This document shows positions 1 through 12,415 of a DNA stretch of 64,000 bases, one piece after another. A program made the position numbers and the translations under genes. Source of the stretch: Branchiostoma belcheri (Eukaryota; Chordata; Leptocardii; Amphioxiformes; Branchiostomatidae); the NCBI RefSeq assembly GCF_001625305.1, contig NW_017802379.1, positions 2,169,564 through 2,233,563 on the forward strand. The letters are read 5' to 3'. Below the pieces are notes generated by a model. The model was not told the DNA's origin. It searched no databases and saw nothing but the letters and a program-made list of their open reading frames with translations. Each line of letters opens with the position of its first letter. Positions within the stretch are counted from its first letter, which is position 1.

Positions 1-2559
1 AATGGGCTTGCTTGTCTCTGAATTGACATTCGTCATTTCCATCAATTCCGTTTACTCCACATGGACGCCATTTTGGTAGATGCTTGACGTAATCCATAAT
101 TTGTTTTGTCGTGAAAATTGGCCCTACACTGACTACTTGCCTTTCGGGCATGAGAGGCGACAGAACGAACGACGTACAACTTTGTTATTGACAAACAAGG
201 TTGTCTGTTATTCTACCGAAGTCGCTGGGCTGGCCGACTGTGTTTTTCATGAGGCAAGAAGATCTTTATGATCGTCCAAAGTAGAAGACCGCCTGTACCG
301 TCGGTTATGGCAAAACTAGTGGCTACACGTAACTATGTAAGCTGTTTTACTTGTTTGCCTGTGTAAGATTTAACTACACGTAATCATCTGAGTAGCTATA
401 TGTGTCAGTTCCAAAACTTTTAACTAACATCTTACGATTCATGAGGCACTGTGCCACTGTGTTCAAGTTAGTGCATGTTTTGAGAAGTAACGTGGATTCG
501 TCTGGCAAAACAATCTGTGTTTTTGTATATAACATTAGGGACATGTACAGAGGTAGGCTTGTCAAGGTCATGCCAGCTGTTTTCAAAAGCGTACCCCGGT
601 GAGTGATTGAAGGCAGTTGTTCGGCTTATTGTTTATAATGAAAGGCGAGGACTTTTCGTCAGGGCGAATAATTTGTACACATTTTCATCTAGGGATAAGG
701 AATCCTAGCTTGGGTACCATCCGGATTTTCGCTCCGCAACGTTCGAAAAAATGAAGGAATCCTGTCTTGTCTAAATCCAGTCTGTAGTAATATTCGTTTT
801 CTGAAGCTTTCAAGATCAGTGTGAAAGAATGACAAGCTCCCTTCTTTACACAGTAACTTCATTAGGACCTTTTAATTAGCCCTAGTGTCATGGGAAAACA
901 CACACGCTGACGGCTGCACCGTTCTATAATTTTATCCAACAAGGATGTACATGTACGAAGATGGACGAAGGCTATGCCATATAGCACAGGACTGTCAATA
1001 TGTTATACGTAGCACTCACAAATTACCGATATACATGTTATTGGCTCACTCAAAACCTATTTCGGTGTGTGAGAGCTGGCTGTATGATGTGATATTCCTC
1101 CTTCAACAAATATGATACTCTGTCAAGTGTAAGTGTATTACCACTTACACTTGATAGAGTATCACTTTAGCCCACGCATATTGAAACCACACACTTTTCA
1201 ATTCTGAAACAGGCACGTCTTCCAGGTATCAAGAAATATTAAACGTCAAGCCGTCCTTCAAATGTAAACCCATTGTTGCTGGTGGTCTTCCCTAAATTAT
1301 CGCATTGACCCCAATCAGGTAGACAGCTGACTGCACAAGATTGGCCCATACGTGTTTTTTTTCTTATAAAATGCATGCATCTGGTTATTCTATGGGTTTT
1401 ATATTGGAGAATAAGATAAGGTGACAACCCCTGGGAAATGGCGTTTTCCCGATCCATCTACAGGCGGCCAATGTAACGTTACGCGCAAGGGGAGCAAAAT
1501 TCAGCACCAAGGTCAGGGTATACTGGTCTAAGAAGTTGACAAGGATACAAAACCAAGGCACACACAAACAAATAGCTCCTCCTATGGTTCTAGTTTATGA
1601 CACATTTTGTATGTTTTGGATGTGTATGGTAGACAGTACACGATGGAAAATAGTTCTCTGTATAATTTTTGTCAGGTTTATATATTTCTATGAAATGGCG
1701 AGGTTCACTGTTCCGTATAGATTTTTCTGGACGATTTTACTTTGCCAGGGACGTGTTTGAAACAGTTTTCTGAATCATCGGAAACAGTAATGGTTGGTGT
1801 ATTTCATCAGCCGTACAGTTGGGTGCCTGCCAAAGGACCCTACAGTGAGCCGTGTTGATGATTTGGACCAACGCCTCCATTTCTATTTCATCCTGTCAAA
1901 TCGTGTCGCTCGGCGTTTCAATCTTACAGCATCTGTTAGTCGGATCATTACAGATCCACTGTCTGGCCGACAGGACAATTAACTCGGATCAGCTTTAGCG
2001 CCGGAGTAATTGAAATAGATGCTTCCTCAACAGCTATTTCGTTTTCAATCATTTGCGGTTAATGTGCGTAATAGACAGGCCTGGGTTTAATGTCCCGGTC
2101 CTATTCCGGTTGTAGCTGTGACGAGTGTGTTTGAAAAGCGCTATTGGCAGAAGGAAGAAGTTTTACCAACCGAATCGGGGATTGAAAAACAAGTCATGTT
2201 TTTTCAACGTCTGAGGGTCTCAATATGTCGATAATAGAGTGGCGACTCTCGGTAACTATTTCCGATATTAAAGTAGACTTGCTACAGTTAACTCTGCGGT
2301 GACCGTCAGGTGTAAACCTCACAAAGCAATTATAGAAGCAACGCGTCTCTATGACCAGATATATGAAAATCCATTAAATGATTATGATCTCATTCAATCA
2401 TGAAACGTTAATGAAAAAAGGTGTAATTTACAAGTGACCCAGAAAAGCTAGCCTAGAGATAGTTGGCAGGAACAGAGGTCAGCTGGCGGGCATGCTGAAC
2501 TATTGTCGTATTGATTTCACTATCTCCTCACCAGCCCAGAAAAGAACAAGAGATAGGCA
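1..2559. other. Intergenic, no gene recognised
   Basis: No open frame here has recognisable protein similarity or a credible splice pattern. The only structure I see is the short hairpin at 1113-1164. The AT-rich sequence is otherwise unremarkable. It could hold 5' non-coding exons of the hydrolase gene at 3.5 kb, which I cannot detect. Confidence 0.6.
1113..1164. repeat. Short inverted repeat, 23-bp arms, 6-nt loop
   Basis: The arms at 1113-1135 and 1142-1164 are reverse complements with one mismatch, which would be a G-U pair in RNA. The spacer is six bases. It is too short for a typical pre-miRNA and is more likely a foldback repeat. Confidence 0.8.
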
Positions 2560-2845
2560 TGCCTTCATAAGTACCAGCGTTATCAACCAAGGATTGAGGT
2601 GTTCAAAAACTCATTCTTTCATAGAACTATCGCAGAGTGGAACTCACTGTCACCAAGTACAGTAGGGGTATTATCATTAGATAGCTTTCAGCAATGTTTA
2701 GAGTAAGATGTTCAAGGGTTAGGTGTAACAAGTCGTTCGGTGTAATGCAGCGAGCTGCCGACGCGCCGAATGCCTGCCAATATTGCAACCTAATGTGTTA
2801 CGCCAAAGGGCGATTATACCGGCTATACAGATACAGATACCGTGT
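2560..2845 (+). mobile_element. 3' remnant of a CR1/L2-like LINE
   Basis: The plus strand around 2565-2700 translates to a peptide with the motif FFHRTIAEWNSLS, followed by a leucine/phenylalanine segment and a stop. This FFxRTIxEWNxL signature is the C-terminal tail of reverse transcriptase proteins of CR1/L2/Jockey-like LINEs; a homologous tail occurs in the LINE at 17.4-18.5 kb. The sequence then runs into a short ACAGAT microsatellite near 2827-2842, as expected for the 3' end of such elements. The 5' part is missing, so this is a dead copy. The clade cannot be fixed by eye. Confidence 0.72.
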
Positions 2846-3524
2846 GTTCTACGTCAAGATGATGTCAAACTCAGGATACATATACATATTATGACGTATG
2901 TGGGGAGGGGATAGGAAGGAAAATGGCCAACTGATGTCAGAGATACCAAGAGGACATAGACAGTGGACACCATACTAAATGCTTGGACCTGTGATATTTA
3001 GACAGAAGCTGGAAGATCGTAAATGTTTATCTTATAGTTCCATATCACAAACGATAGAGAAAAGCTCTTAAATGTGGCAACACATTTTTTACTGAAATAT
3101 GGTCTGTTGATATAAAGAACGATGAACCGACGTTTTATCTGGGCTAACAGCATGCACGAGGAAGGGTACTTCACTGACTTGAAAATGACTCAGTACTGCC
3201 AGGTACTTTGCGGTTTGTTTCCATGGGGGAATCTCGGCCTGTTTGAACTCTTGAAAAGGTAAACCGGAAGGAAGAAAAAGAGCGCCAGAATCCATAGACA
3301 GACAGAAGGCGTTGCGATAAGGGAGAGTTATGGCCTGTTCTGTAGACTGATGGGGGGTCACGTAAGTCTACGGCTTACAGCAAAACACCGAGCAACAACG
3401 AGGAGATAAGATACGCCATTCATCATGCCAATGTGGTGGTGTGAATGTGGAGGAAGCTAAGAAATAAGTGCATAATTCGAGTCTGTAATGCATGCCGTTT
3501 TTCTTTCCCACAGGACCGAGTGCG

Positions 3525-4808
3525 ATGCTTCCGTCCATCGGTGATAATTCTGCATGCGCAGTTATCGACCATAGCAGCCTGGGTAGAGACATGGGGAACT
3601 TCAGCACGAAGTACGTGGAGGTAGTGGAGCACATTTTCCCGACCTGCCTGTACAACTCCTGGATTGTGATCGTCATCTTATACCTGTGGATCTGCATGAA
3701 GCGTGTCAAGCAAGCCGACACTCCTGAATTTGTGTCCAAGGACTCGTTACTGAAGGCGTACTTTCAGGAGAAATGTTTCGGACTGCAGACCGTCCTGGTG
3801 CCCACGGTGTGGGCCCACAGCTGCCATCTCCAGACGGCGTTAGCGATGATCGTATCGCCCGACTCTCCTATACGATTTGTGCGGGAGTACCTGGAGATGA
3901 AGGACGGTGGAATCATTGGTCTAGACTGGGACGTTACTAACTCCACTGATAAACCCGTGAATGGACCTAAGAAGACGAAAGCGCCGTCCCGGCCCATCTT
4001 GCTGATTGTGTACGACACGTTAGCGACCGGTGCGGGGATAGACAGAGTCTGTGCCGAGGCCGGGAAGCAAGGGTTCCAGGCGGTGGTGTTCCGCCGGCGC
4101 GGACAGGACTACGTCCCCCTCACCACGCCCAGGCTACAGAGTTTCGGGGATCCCTCGGACTTACGGGAAGCCGTGGAATATATCAAGGCAGTGGAACCGA
4201 ACTCGGAAATCGTCGCTCTGTCCCTCAGTGCTGGCTGTGGGCTTCTGTTCTCGTATCTCGGAGAGTACGGCTCCTCTACTCACATAGCCTCTGCCGCTTG
4301 CATTTCTCCAGTCTACTCGGCTAGGGAATTTTATGACTCCTCTTCTATTCCGATCTGGTGGCAGAAACTGTGGCTGCAAAGACAGAAACTTGTATACATG
4401 AGGCACTCTACAGTCTTATACGACAATGATAGTGACTATACCCAATGTGAACTCGCCATGAGAAGTAGAACTTTGTCAACCTTCCACCAAAGAGTTCACG
4501 TCAGATTAAACGGCTACAGCTCGTGGGATCTGTACTGGGCCGAGAATGAACCCTTGAGGGACGTAGACGAGGTGGCCACACCTTTGCTGTGTGTAAGTAG
4601 TAAGGATGACCCGCTGGTGCCTGAAGACAGCATCCCTGTAGAGCTGTTTCAGACGTACCCTCACTTCTTCCTGGCTCTGACGCAGAAGGGCGGACACTGT
4701 GGGTTTTTCCAGGGACTCTTTCCGTCCTCGTGGTCTGAAAGACTTGCGGTAGAATTCCTTAAAGTTTCACTTGATGCGGACTTTAGAAAATCTCTATCAA
4801 CGTCATAA
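3525..4808 (+). CDS. Alpha/beta hydrolase, ABHD1/2/3/15-like
   Basis: A single coding exon of 427 codons. A pyrimidine tract and CAG ending at 3513 look like a splice acceptor, so I place the start at the ATG at 3525; the in-frame ATG at 3492 would lie in the intron. Residues about 35-55 form one hydrophobic anchor (IVIVILYLWIC) followed by basic residues, fitting a type II membrane hydrolase. The PTVWAHSCHLQT stretch before the core is typical of the ABHD1/ABHD3 family. The likely catalytic triad is Ser235 in SLSAG, Asp361 or Asp362 in SSKDDPLVP and His391 in GGHCGF. Family members cleave acyl chains from phospholipids or other esters at the ER. The nucleophile elbow starts with Ser where GxSxG expects Gly. 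Family assignment is secure; which orthologue is not. Confidence 0.86.
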   Translation: MLPSIGDNSACAVIDHSSLGRDMGNFSTKYVEVVEHIFPTCLYNSWIVIVILYLWICMKRVKQADTPEFVSKDSLLKAYFQEKCFGLQTVLVPTVWAHSCHLQTALAMIVSPDSPIRFVREYLEMKDGGIIGLDWDVTNSTDKPVNGPKKTKAPSRPILLIVYDTLATGAGIDRVCAEAGKQGFQAVVFRRRGQDYVPLTTPRLQSFGDPSDLREAVEYIKAVEPNSEIVALSLSAGCGLLFSYLGEYGSSTHIASAACISPVYSAREFYDSSSIPIWWQKLWLQRQKLVYMRHSTVLYDNDSDYTQCELAMRSRTLSTFHQRVHVRLNGYSSWDLYWAENEPLRDVDEVATPLLCVSSKDDPLVPEDSIPVELFQTYPHFFLALTQKGGHCGFFQGLFPSSWSERLAVEFLKVSLDADFRKSLSTS

Positions 4809-6281
4809 GAGTCAGATAATGTATTGTTACCTTGTTACGTGAGGGTAACTCAGCGAAAAGAAGTTGTTTATGACATTATTGTTATAGTACCATGTTGTTT
4901 TAGGACATGTTCTTGAGAAAAAAGTAAATATCACTGAATCTGTGCAAATGTGTCTTTTTATGTTCTATCGTCCACTCTTGATTACGAAACTAGTGGTTAT
5001 ACTATGCAAACCATTCATACCCTCCATGATTATAGAACGGCAAGTTTACCCTTGCAAACATGGACAAGCCAAATGAACCTTTTATCTTATATATATATTA
5101 ATCAACAGTAAGACTTCTTTATATCATATTCTCCGCACGGATAACCTAGATAAAAGTTCTTACAACACATCGAAAGTCAATAACACCGCAGAGATCTAGA
5201 GTACTCCAGGCATTTGGGTCAAGAACACACTCCAAGTGCATCGCATTCCGTGTAAAACACATCAAGTGCGATCCGTTGAAGTCTGTGAACACGCAACGGT
5301 CGTGTGCTCAGTCTAAGCTGCTCTAAAGAAGAGCACTACGTTTGAAGCACACGGGCGTCCACTAGGCTTGTTCTTTGTCAAACTTGGCAGCGATGAGAGC
5401 CCACGTACCCTGCCACTCTGAGTGCCTGATGATTTATTTACCTTGTAGCAGGGTATTTGGAGCTCCAAGCTGACCAAACGAACGCGGCAGATAACCGTGC
5501 CCTCGGACTTAGGCTCCAGTCGCTGGTCGTATGTCACTCCTGGTTTCCGTGATTTTAACTTACTGAGGGGATTGGGTGTCTGAACGAAGTAACAGTAAGT
5601 TGAAGAACATAATGAAAGTTTATTGCAAGTACATGCCCGAGGGCTAATTGCAGGTACAAACAACATGTATGAAAAAAGAAAATACAATGGTAGGAGAGAC
5701 TACGTCTAACATTATACTACATTCTACATGGTACTAGTTTTGTTGCGTTTTACTTCTTCTTTTGAGGCAGTGGATGACGAATTTACGCACTTCTTCTATA
5801 ATATGTGTTCTTTGATTTAAAGATATATAGCCCCGAAATATAAAAAGTAAAAATATAAAGCCCCGAGGGAAAACAATTGCACAACATGTTGGGCATAAAC
5901 GATGTAAATATGTCCACACACGACAACACACGTACACAGAGACACACACCCAACCCCAGCCATGCACACACACGTTCTCCCATCTCTAAACTTGATACAG
6001 AAAGATTGCGTATCTCCACGCCACCCTCTGATGGCTGCCCTCCGCTGACATCATTTCAATAAAAGGCTAGGCCTTTGACCGTGACTGCAAAGTGCACAGC
6101 CTTCAAAGGCTGTTTGATGTCCCATGTCAAAAGTACCTCGAAGATATGTCGGATGTCATATTATATCTGCCTCACCATTTCACAAACTCTTCACATTTTC
6201 TTCTTGTTTGAACATAGGAGGTTATACTTTAAAATGAGGGAGGTTTTTGTTCTATCCTTCTAAGTTCCATTCTTTCTATCT

Positions 6282-6314
6282 GATCATGGAGTTTCTTCTT
6301 CTAACTCCATGATC
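6282..6314. repeat. Perfect 12-bp hairpin
   Basis: Arms at 6282-6293 and 6303-6314 are perfect reverse complements (GATCATGGAGTT and its complement), separated by nine bases rich in CTT. Confidence 0.8.
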
Positions 6315-6531
6315 TGATTCAACTTTACCAACTTTAAAACATTGATTGAACTTGAAGTCAAATTAGGTTACTGAGTTAAACATTGAAGAACTTAACGTAA
6401 AACCTTACAAAGCTGCAATATTTCGGGTTCAACACAGAATTTGTGTTGAACCTTAAAAACGTCACGGCTGGCGGCACTTGCTGGTGATTTTTCTAGCCTC
6501 TCCAAAAGATGAGAGCCACAGACAGACATAT

Positions 6532-6619
6532 TTTATGAGCAGGAGCGCAGCTTGTCATTAAGGGCTGGCTCCTATCTTCAGCTCCAGGTGGACAAGCTGA
6601 TATTTTCTCTGCTCATAAA
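6532..6619. repeat. Nested two-step inverted repeat, 88 bp
   Basis: An outer 11-bp perfect arm pair (TTTATGAGCAG at 6532-6542 with its complement at 6609-6619) encloses an inner 9-bp perfect pair (CAGCTTGTC at 6548-6556 with its complement at 6591-6599). The internal loops are 5 and 9 nt, and the terminal loop is about 34 nt. It lies in unique-looking intergenic sequence, away from any exon I can find. Confidence 0.7.
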
Positions 6620-7697
6620 GGTCGACCATGGATAGCATCTGTATCCTTGTCACGAACACGGCAGCTTTGTTCCAGCAATTCTTCTCTTCTCCTCTCAGAT
6701 GGATTTAGTATGAATGAACGAGACAGCTTGGCAAATTATTGCAAAAAAAAGTGACGTTTTATTACCTTCAACAACTTCATCAGATAGTCAAAAGCTTTGA
6801 TAAGGTGCATAGTTGGGATGACAACGTTGAGAAAAATACATATTTGCAAAAAAACATGATCCCTTGATATGTTCATGCTTCAATCAGACACACAGGTCAC
6901 ACAACTTCGTCACAAGTACTGCTGAAATGGTGACTGGTGCATGTGAATATCAGTTGATTGTACAAAACAGTCTCACAGCACCCAAATTATCAAATGCTAA
7001 ATGCACAGCAGCCTCTATAGTGTATCTGCTGCAGAGTTTCAAAATAGGTGAATCATTAAATAACTCTAAACAACTGCCAGTGTATTCACCGCTGCTTCTT
7101 AACAAGACTGCCATATCAATTTGATTTCTTAAGTTTAGAAAGCTAAAGTTCCTCAATAGAGGTAACTTGTACATCAGTCACTTGTACAACGTTAGCACAA
7201 CTCAAAACACAGGTCAGGTCCACATATTTCACCACAAATATATAGCAGCATGATGATAACAAGACAAAGTAATAGAAAAATAACATGATATATAGCATCA
7301 AGTATGCAAAATAAATCTACCATATGACACATCATATACACACAAAATTATGTGATATATCTACCAGTCATACACAGTGTTATGTTAACTCTCGTCTACT
7401 CTTTTTTTTTAATACGTAAAAAAAAAACTTGCTGTTTACCTGAATCTAACTTGCTGTAAGGGTGCTCTTCCTAGGAACTATACATGTCAGAGCTTTTCAA
7501 CAGTTTAATGCTGTGCAGAGGTAACAAGTTAACAAAGTCAGCTCAATAGTTCATTATTTCATGTACCAACAATGTGCATTAAAAATGCCTGCCTGTCCAT
7601 ATAAGTCAGCAGGTGACCGTAGATCTTGCAAATTGCTTTAAATTTCCTGAATTTTCATAATCTCTTGTTCACTTCGTAACCTTTCAAGCTCCAATGT

Positions 7698-8058
7698 CAG
7701 GGATTGAAATACTGGGTGCATATGCACCTTAGTGCAAGAAAAGTTGAGCCTGTGCAGGTATTTCAGATGTCTACCTGCACCTAACCTGTACAGGTCCATG
7801 TAGTAGGTTTACAGATGCATGTGGAGTTTTATCATTTTTATTTGCTCCATTGACTGTTACCACCTATGAAAGTGGTAGTGACAGTGGCAGAAATAGCCAG
7901 CAGTGGTTTTTGAACACTGTTTTAGTGTGATCCATAGTACTTCCTACAGTCTGAATGGTGCAGGTTAAAGTTTGTTTGGTGCAGATAATTTCAATGATAT
8001 TAAAATGCACCAGTGCAAGTATGCAGAAAAATAGTCTTTCATTTTTTTTCAAGCCCTG
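7698..8058. mobile_element. CAGGG...CCCTG inverted-repeat element, copy 1
   Basis: The element begins CAGGGATTGAAATACTGGG and ends TTTCAAGCCCTG. CAGGG/CCCTG termini are usual for non-autonomous hAT transposons. The interior contains repeated TGCACC/GGTGCA words, as does the second copy at 59050-59402. A possible flanking duplication is AATGT on both sides, which is shorter than the 8 bp of hAT. It lies just downstream of the TMEM134 stop, probably in or beside its 3' UTR. Confidence 0.6.
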
Positions 8059-8129
8059 AATGTTGTTGGTGTTGCTATTCTACCCTATCCAAGGAGACCA
8101 GTTATGTTCACGTACATGTGATCCTGTGT

Positions 8130-10781
8130 TCACCTGAAAGTGGGAAGGCTGGAGAAGTGAAAGCCAGGCCGTCCCTGGATGGCACAGTAGATGTACACAA
8201 CATGGTACACTGTGGACAGGAGAGAGGAAATATTAAACATCTTAAAATGTTCGCAGCAATTCTATTCTCACCTGTGAATAATTTCAGTAAACAAGTGGTT
8301 GTGAATGAAGAAATTTGATGTTCAGTTCTATTTTCAGTTATCATAGCAAAATCTATTACTTAGTAACAAGTTATTTTGCTATAAGATTTCAACACAGTAT
8401 TGGAGGGCAAATTATGAGTACATGCGGATTTAATTTAGCCTGGAGAAAAAACACTGAATCTTTACCTCCAGGTATGAAACAAATAGCTCCGATGACAATG
8501 AAGACAACAGGCTGGATATCTGTTGAAAGTAATAGTATCGGGGGTTCAGAAAATACAGCAAGATTCCCAGTCAATTAAGTCTTCTTAAATAAATAATCAA
8601 ACAATAGCTACATAGTATGATAAATATATGCAGTTAGCATACATGTACTAAGGATTAGCTGAAGGATATTCTCAAATGAACAGAGACAAAAGCCAGTAAG
8701 ATATTGTCAGTCTTTCTTTTTCTTACCTCGATTTGCATTGACCTCCAACACAACACCAACAATAATAAGGGCTGTGTGAGAAGAAAAAAGATTTTCAGTT
8801 CAATTAACAAGAACACTTACTTACACATTACTTACACAATTACTAATTTTAGACAGCTTCAAATGTGACCCAAATAAATGTCAACTTACCAATTCCAATG
8901 AAGAGCAGCAGAAAGGAAGCGATGACAGCTGCCTTGTGTTCTTGTACTTTGGGATGACTGTACCATCTGTTCATAAAATGCAGGAGTGAAGAGTTATTAC
9001 ATCAATCATGTAAAGCCAACTCTCATATAGTTTTGTCTGAACATTAGCCCGCTAATTACATGTAATAAACTTTCTGTCTTTAAAATGATGGGCATACTTC
9101 ACGTTCTGATAAAGGACAATTTCATGATTATCTGATTCACTGAAATCTCTACGGTATGTGCTGCATTACTAGTGCTTTGGTAAAATCAGGTCAGGATAAG
9201 CACAATTTAAGTCAACTTACATTGGCTCAACTAGTTCAAGTATAATGTACACAATATACACTACATGCAGTTATGAACTAAGGGCAATATTACTGTACGT
9301 TACAAAAACTTGTTTCTAGTTTTAGAAGTTGTAAAAGGAACTCTGGTTACCGTGTGAGTGACAGTCTGCTTTTGTGAGTAGATGTTGAGATGAAGGAATC
9401 TTCAGACTGCACTCTAGGCCGGATACTGCAGAATAACACACAACATGCACAGCATTTTCTGGTTAACAGGTATAGCTCGGTCAGAGTGTTACAGATCTTA
9501 TACTATTGAAATTTATGGTTCTGCGTGTAATGCCAATACGAGCAATTGCAATATCAATAAGGCCATGTTGATTTGATTATATGGATGACATCCTCTGGGA
9601 ACCCCAAAACTGATGCGAGCGCGCGAATAAAAAAAAAGTTTTGAAAAAAAAAAAGTTGCTTTCATGAAATCTACGTTGTTATGAAGGTCGAACAAATGAC
9701 ACAGAGTATGGTATGGCGAATAATCTACTCTTTAAATTCATTTCTTTGCATTTTAGTTTTTGTTTGATTTTGGCATTCTACGACGTTGGAATCGTTTTCA
9801 AATTTTTTTTTTGCAACTTTTGGTATATATTTGCTCATTTTGCAACTGTTTTGTACAATTTACAGTGTGGTTGGAACCTTTTTTTTTTTTGGAAATGGCC
9901 GAAAATTCATGCGCGCGCGGATGTCATCCATATAATCAAATCAACATGGCCTAATACATATAAGACATATAATATGATATATCAATCAATATGATATATG
10001 CGATAATATGTAAATTTTTGGTAGGCAAATCAACCAACCGTCACCTGCTTTTGCCTACCATGATGTCATGGCGATCCCTTGTATACTGTATTACTTTTCT
10101 AGATTGGGCCCCATGAAATACCCCAAGAAATGCCCCAAGAAATGTAGAATTGTGCAGATTTAAATTCTGCAGTGCAACATACCGGTAATATTTGTTCATC
10201 CTCATTTCATGAATCTATTCATCTTCATTATCATAGTTTGATAACCCGTATAGCTATATCAGAGGCAAAGTAGGGGGAGTTGAGGTTACGATAATTATAC
10301 GTATTGCTGATAATATTACTGTAGATAATGCCATGTATTTGGGGGCAATACCTGATAGGGACACCTGCCCTGCTGGGTTGTTCAAGGAGGGAGTCATCCT
10401 CGGATTCCTCCATACCCTAGAATCATATCAAACAGTCATTTTTATGTCATACATTTTGGTAAAATGTTAACAGGTGGTTGCTTTGTAGCAATCATCTACA
10501 AATGCTTCCATATATATATGAAGACCCTGTAAAAACATGGAAACACAACGTACACACAATTGACGTCACACAGTAATACGTACCTGATAATGAAAGTCGC
10601 CCCCCTCCCCCTCAGCCCGTGTGTTGTGGTGTTCATCCCTGAACGACAGCACGGGCGGGTCCCCGGTCTTCAGCGGCGTGTGTTCCCGCTCGCCTGTCTG
10701 GTGAAACCCCCCTTCCTCGTCATCAGAAGTCACCTGCAGATCAAACGCGTCGTCTATGGTGAATCCCTTGGATCGGCTCAT
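8130..10781 (-). CDS. TMEM134: Transmembrane protein 134
   Basis: Seven exons on the minus strand: 10584-10781, 10352-10416, 9351-9425, 8890-8966, 8727-8771, 8466-8519 and 8130-8209. All boundaries are GT-AG, the phases agree, and the total is 594 nt (197 aa). The N-terminus has FTIDDAFDL, matching the conserved start of vertebrate TMEM134. An acidic, Ser/Thr-rich cytosolic region follows, then WYSHPKVQEHK and two hydrophobic helices across exons 4-6. The C-terminus has YHVVYIYCAIQG and GFHF, again as in vertebrates. TMEM134 is a small two-pass membrane protein of poorly known function; links to Rab biology and NF-kB have been reported for mammals. The overall length matches the human protein. 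Identification rests on conserved blocks in every exon. Confidence 0.95.
9561..9951. mobile_element. GGCC-terminal MITE, copy A, in TMEM134 intron 2
   Basis: Terminal inverted repeats of about 34 bp begin GGCCATGTTGATTTGATTAT at 9561 and end at 9951. The flanking TAA at both ends is a 3-bp target-site duplication. Inside each terminus lie GCGCGC-rich and oligo-A/T stretches. No coding capacity is visible. It belongs to the same family as copies at 12416, 47766, 52123 and 55728. Confidence 0.85.
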
Positions 10782-12415
10782 CCTGCGTCTCTGCCGTCAG
10801 ACCATGTCAGCGACAACCAGCAAATATTGAGTCCGTCTGGCTCAGCTACAAGGCCAGCGTAGGGGGTGGGAGGGGGGTGTCAGATAGAGTGTTGTTGTCT
10901 GTAAACACTGTCGTTTGCCTGTCAAAAATGTCCGCTATTCTGGCGTGATCCCAGGTTTAACGCCTTAGCAGCGCTGTACACCGTAAAAAGTTGGTAATAC
11001 GAGGAAAATGACGCTGGCAGATTGTCAAGCATGAAAATACGCAGCGGTTTACAATTTCAAGCGAGCCGCCATGATGTCTCTTATGATTCAGCAATGGGAA
11101 AATGACGTCACCTCACACCAACGACCCGTAACGTGAGCCGACCAGAAAGACAACATTCAAAACAAAGCTGGTCTGTCAGTTTTACAAACACGGAGCCGCA
11201 AGCGAGATTCACGTGATAAAGGAACACAAAGGTGTGACAACAACGTATTGACGTGTGAAAAATTGGAAGTTTCAAACATGGACCTGCCTATTAAATCTCC
11301 AAGCAGATGTGAGGATGAATATTTCTAGCTAATAACACGGTAATGACACCATGCTTGAAGAATTATGACCTATTAGGGTGTCTTCATTTTCTTCTGGTGA
11401 CACTGCATGAAATTGCTCAGGCTGCAATTTGAGTACAAACATGACAAGTATCCAGACACATGGCAAAAATCAAATCTAACTTATTAAGACTTGAGAACAC
11501 CCTAATGTCATAAGGAGCCATGAGTATGGGGGTGTATCAAAAACAGTCCAAACTCAATACCGAGATGCCAATTCATTTCTTGGATTCTGAAAAATTGCAT
11601 CTTTACAGAATCTGAGCTAAGAAGTGAAGCAAAACATACATTTCTACAGTAGAGATCCAATTGAAGACTGCCTGCAGCCATTGAAGGATTTGAAAGCCAT
11701 GTTTTATTTATCTACAAAACAGAGGTACCGGGTCAAACCCTTCAACATGATTCACAGGTAAGGACATTTCAGTGTGAACAGAACTAAAAAAAAAAAAAAC
11801 ATGTTACATCCCACAACAAACATCAGTAAAAACTGAAGTAACATTAGACACAAGTGAGCAAAAGAAAAAAAAAATTGCCAACATGACATGACAAATGGAA
11901 TTAGCAAGTTTTTTCAGGAATCTCTTTACAAATTCAACATAGCAATGTACCTTAACTTCTCAAATTTCATTGCTTTAATATGCAACAGTGATCAGTTATT
12001 ACAAAATCTGGAGAGGTTGTAAGTGTTCAATTGATGATACATGTACCAGCCAAGTTTCTACAGTTGTATAACATAACAGTGACAACGTTTTGGATGTCAT
12101 TCTTGACTTTTAGACCTGGGTACAAGTGCTTCTGTATGATAGTTACTGAATGCTGCCATACATTAAGTACTGTACTACCAAAGCCATAGAAGTACAGAAA
12201 ATAGTATCATTTCCCACCAAGTCTGTCATTTCTGGAGAAGTAATGACTTCCTTTTTTTTACACCTTTTGAGTAATACAGCACATTGTGACCAAATCCAAA
12301 TGGCTTCTCTATGGCTAACATATTTACAAAGTATCGAAATTGTTAGGTTTTTACAGTACTCTGCACTTTCTATATGTCACAGCTCTGCTCCTGACTGAAT
12401 CTTACTTCTGAGTCA
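10782..12415. other. TMEM134 promoter region and intergenic DNA
   Basis: The first 500 bases upstream of the TMEM134 start are rich in CpG and include ATGACGTCA-like sequence (AATGACGTCACC near 11100), a CRE/ATF-type site. The rest is AT-rich with no recognised gene. Confidence 0.5.

Larger units (their letters stand above)
4809..7697. other. Intergenic, no gene recognised
   Basis: Non-coding by inspection, between the 3' end of the hydrolase gene and the 3' end of the TMEM134 gene. It includes the perfect hairpin at 6282-6314 and the nested inverted repeat at 6532-6619. The 124-codon minus-strand frame at 5313-5687 shows no domain, and I do not call it. Confidence 0.6.

Noticed and set aside
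3492..3524. Upstream in-frame ATG of the hydrolase gene
   Set aside because: The codons from 3492 to 3513 form a pyrimidine-rich splice acceptor (TTCTTTCCCACAG), so they are likely intronic.
5313..5687. 124-codon minus-strand open frame
   Set aside because: No domain, no conserved block, and Cys/Ser/Leu-rich composition as expected for a chance frame; not linked to splice sites with a supporting exon.
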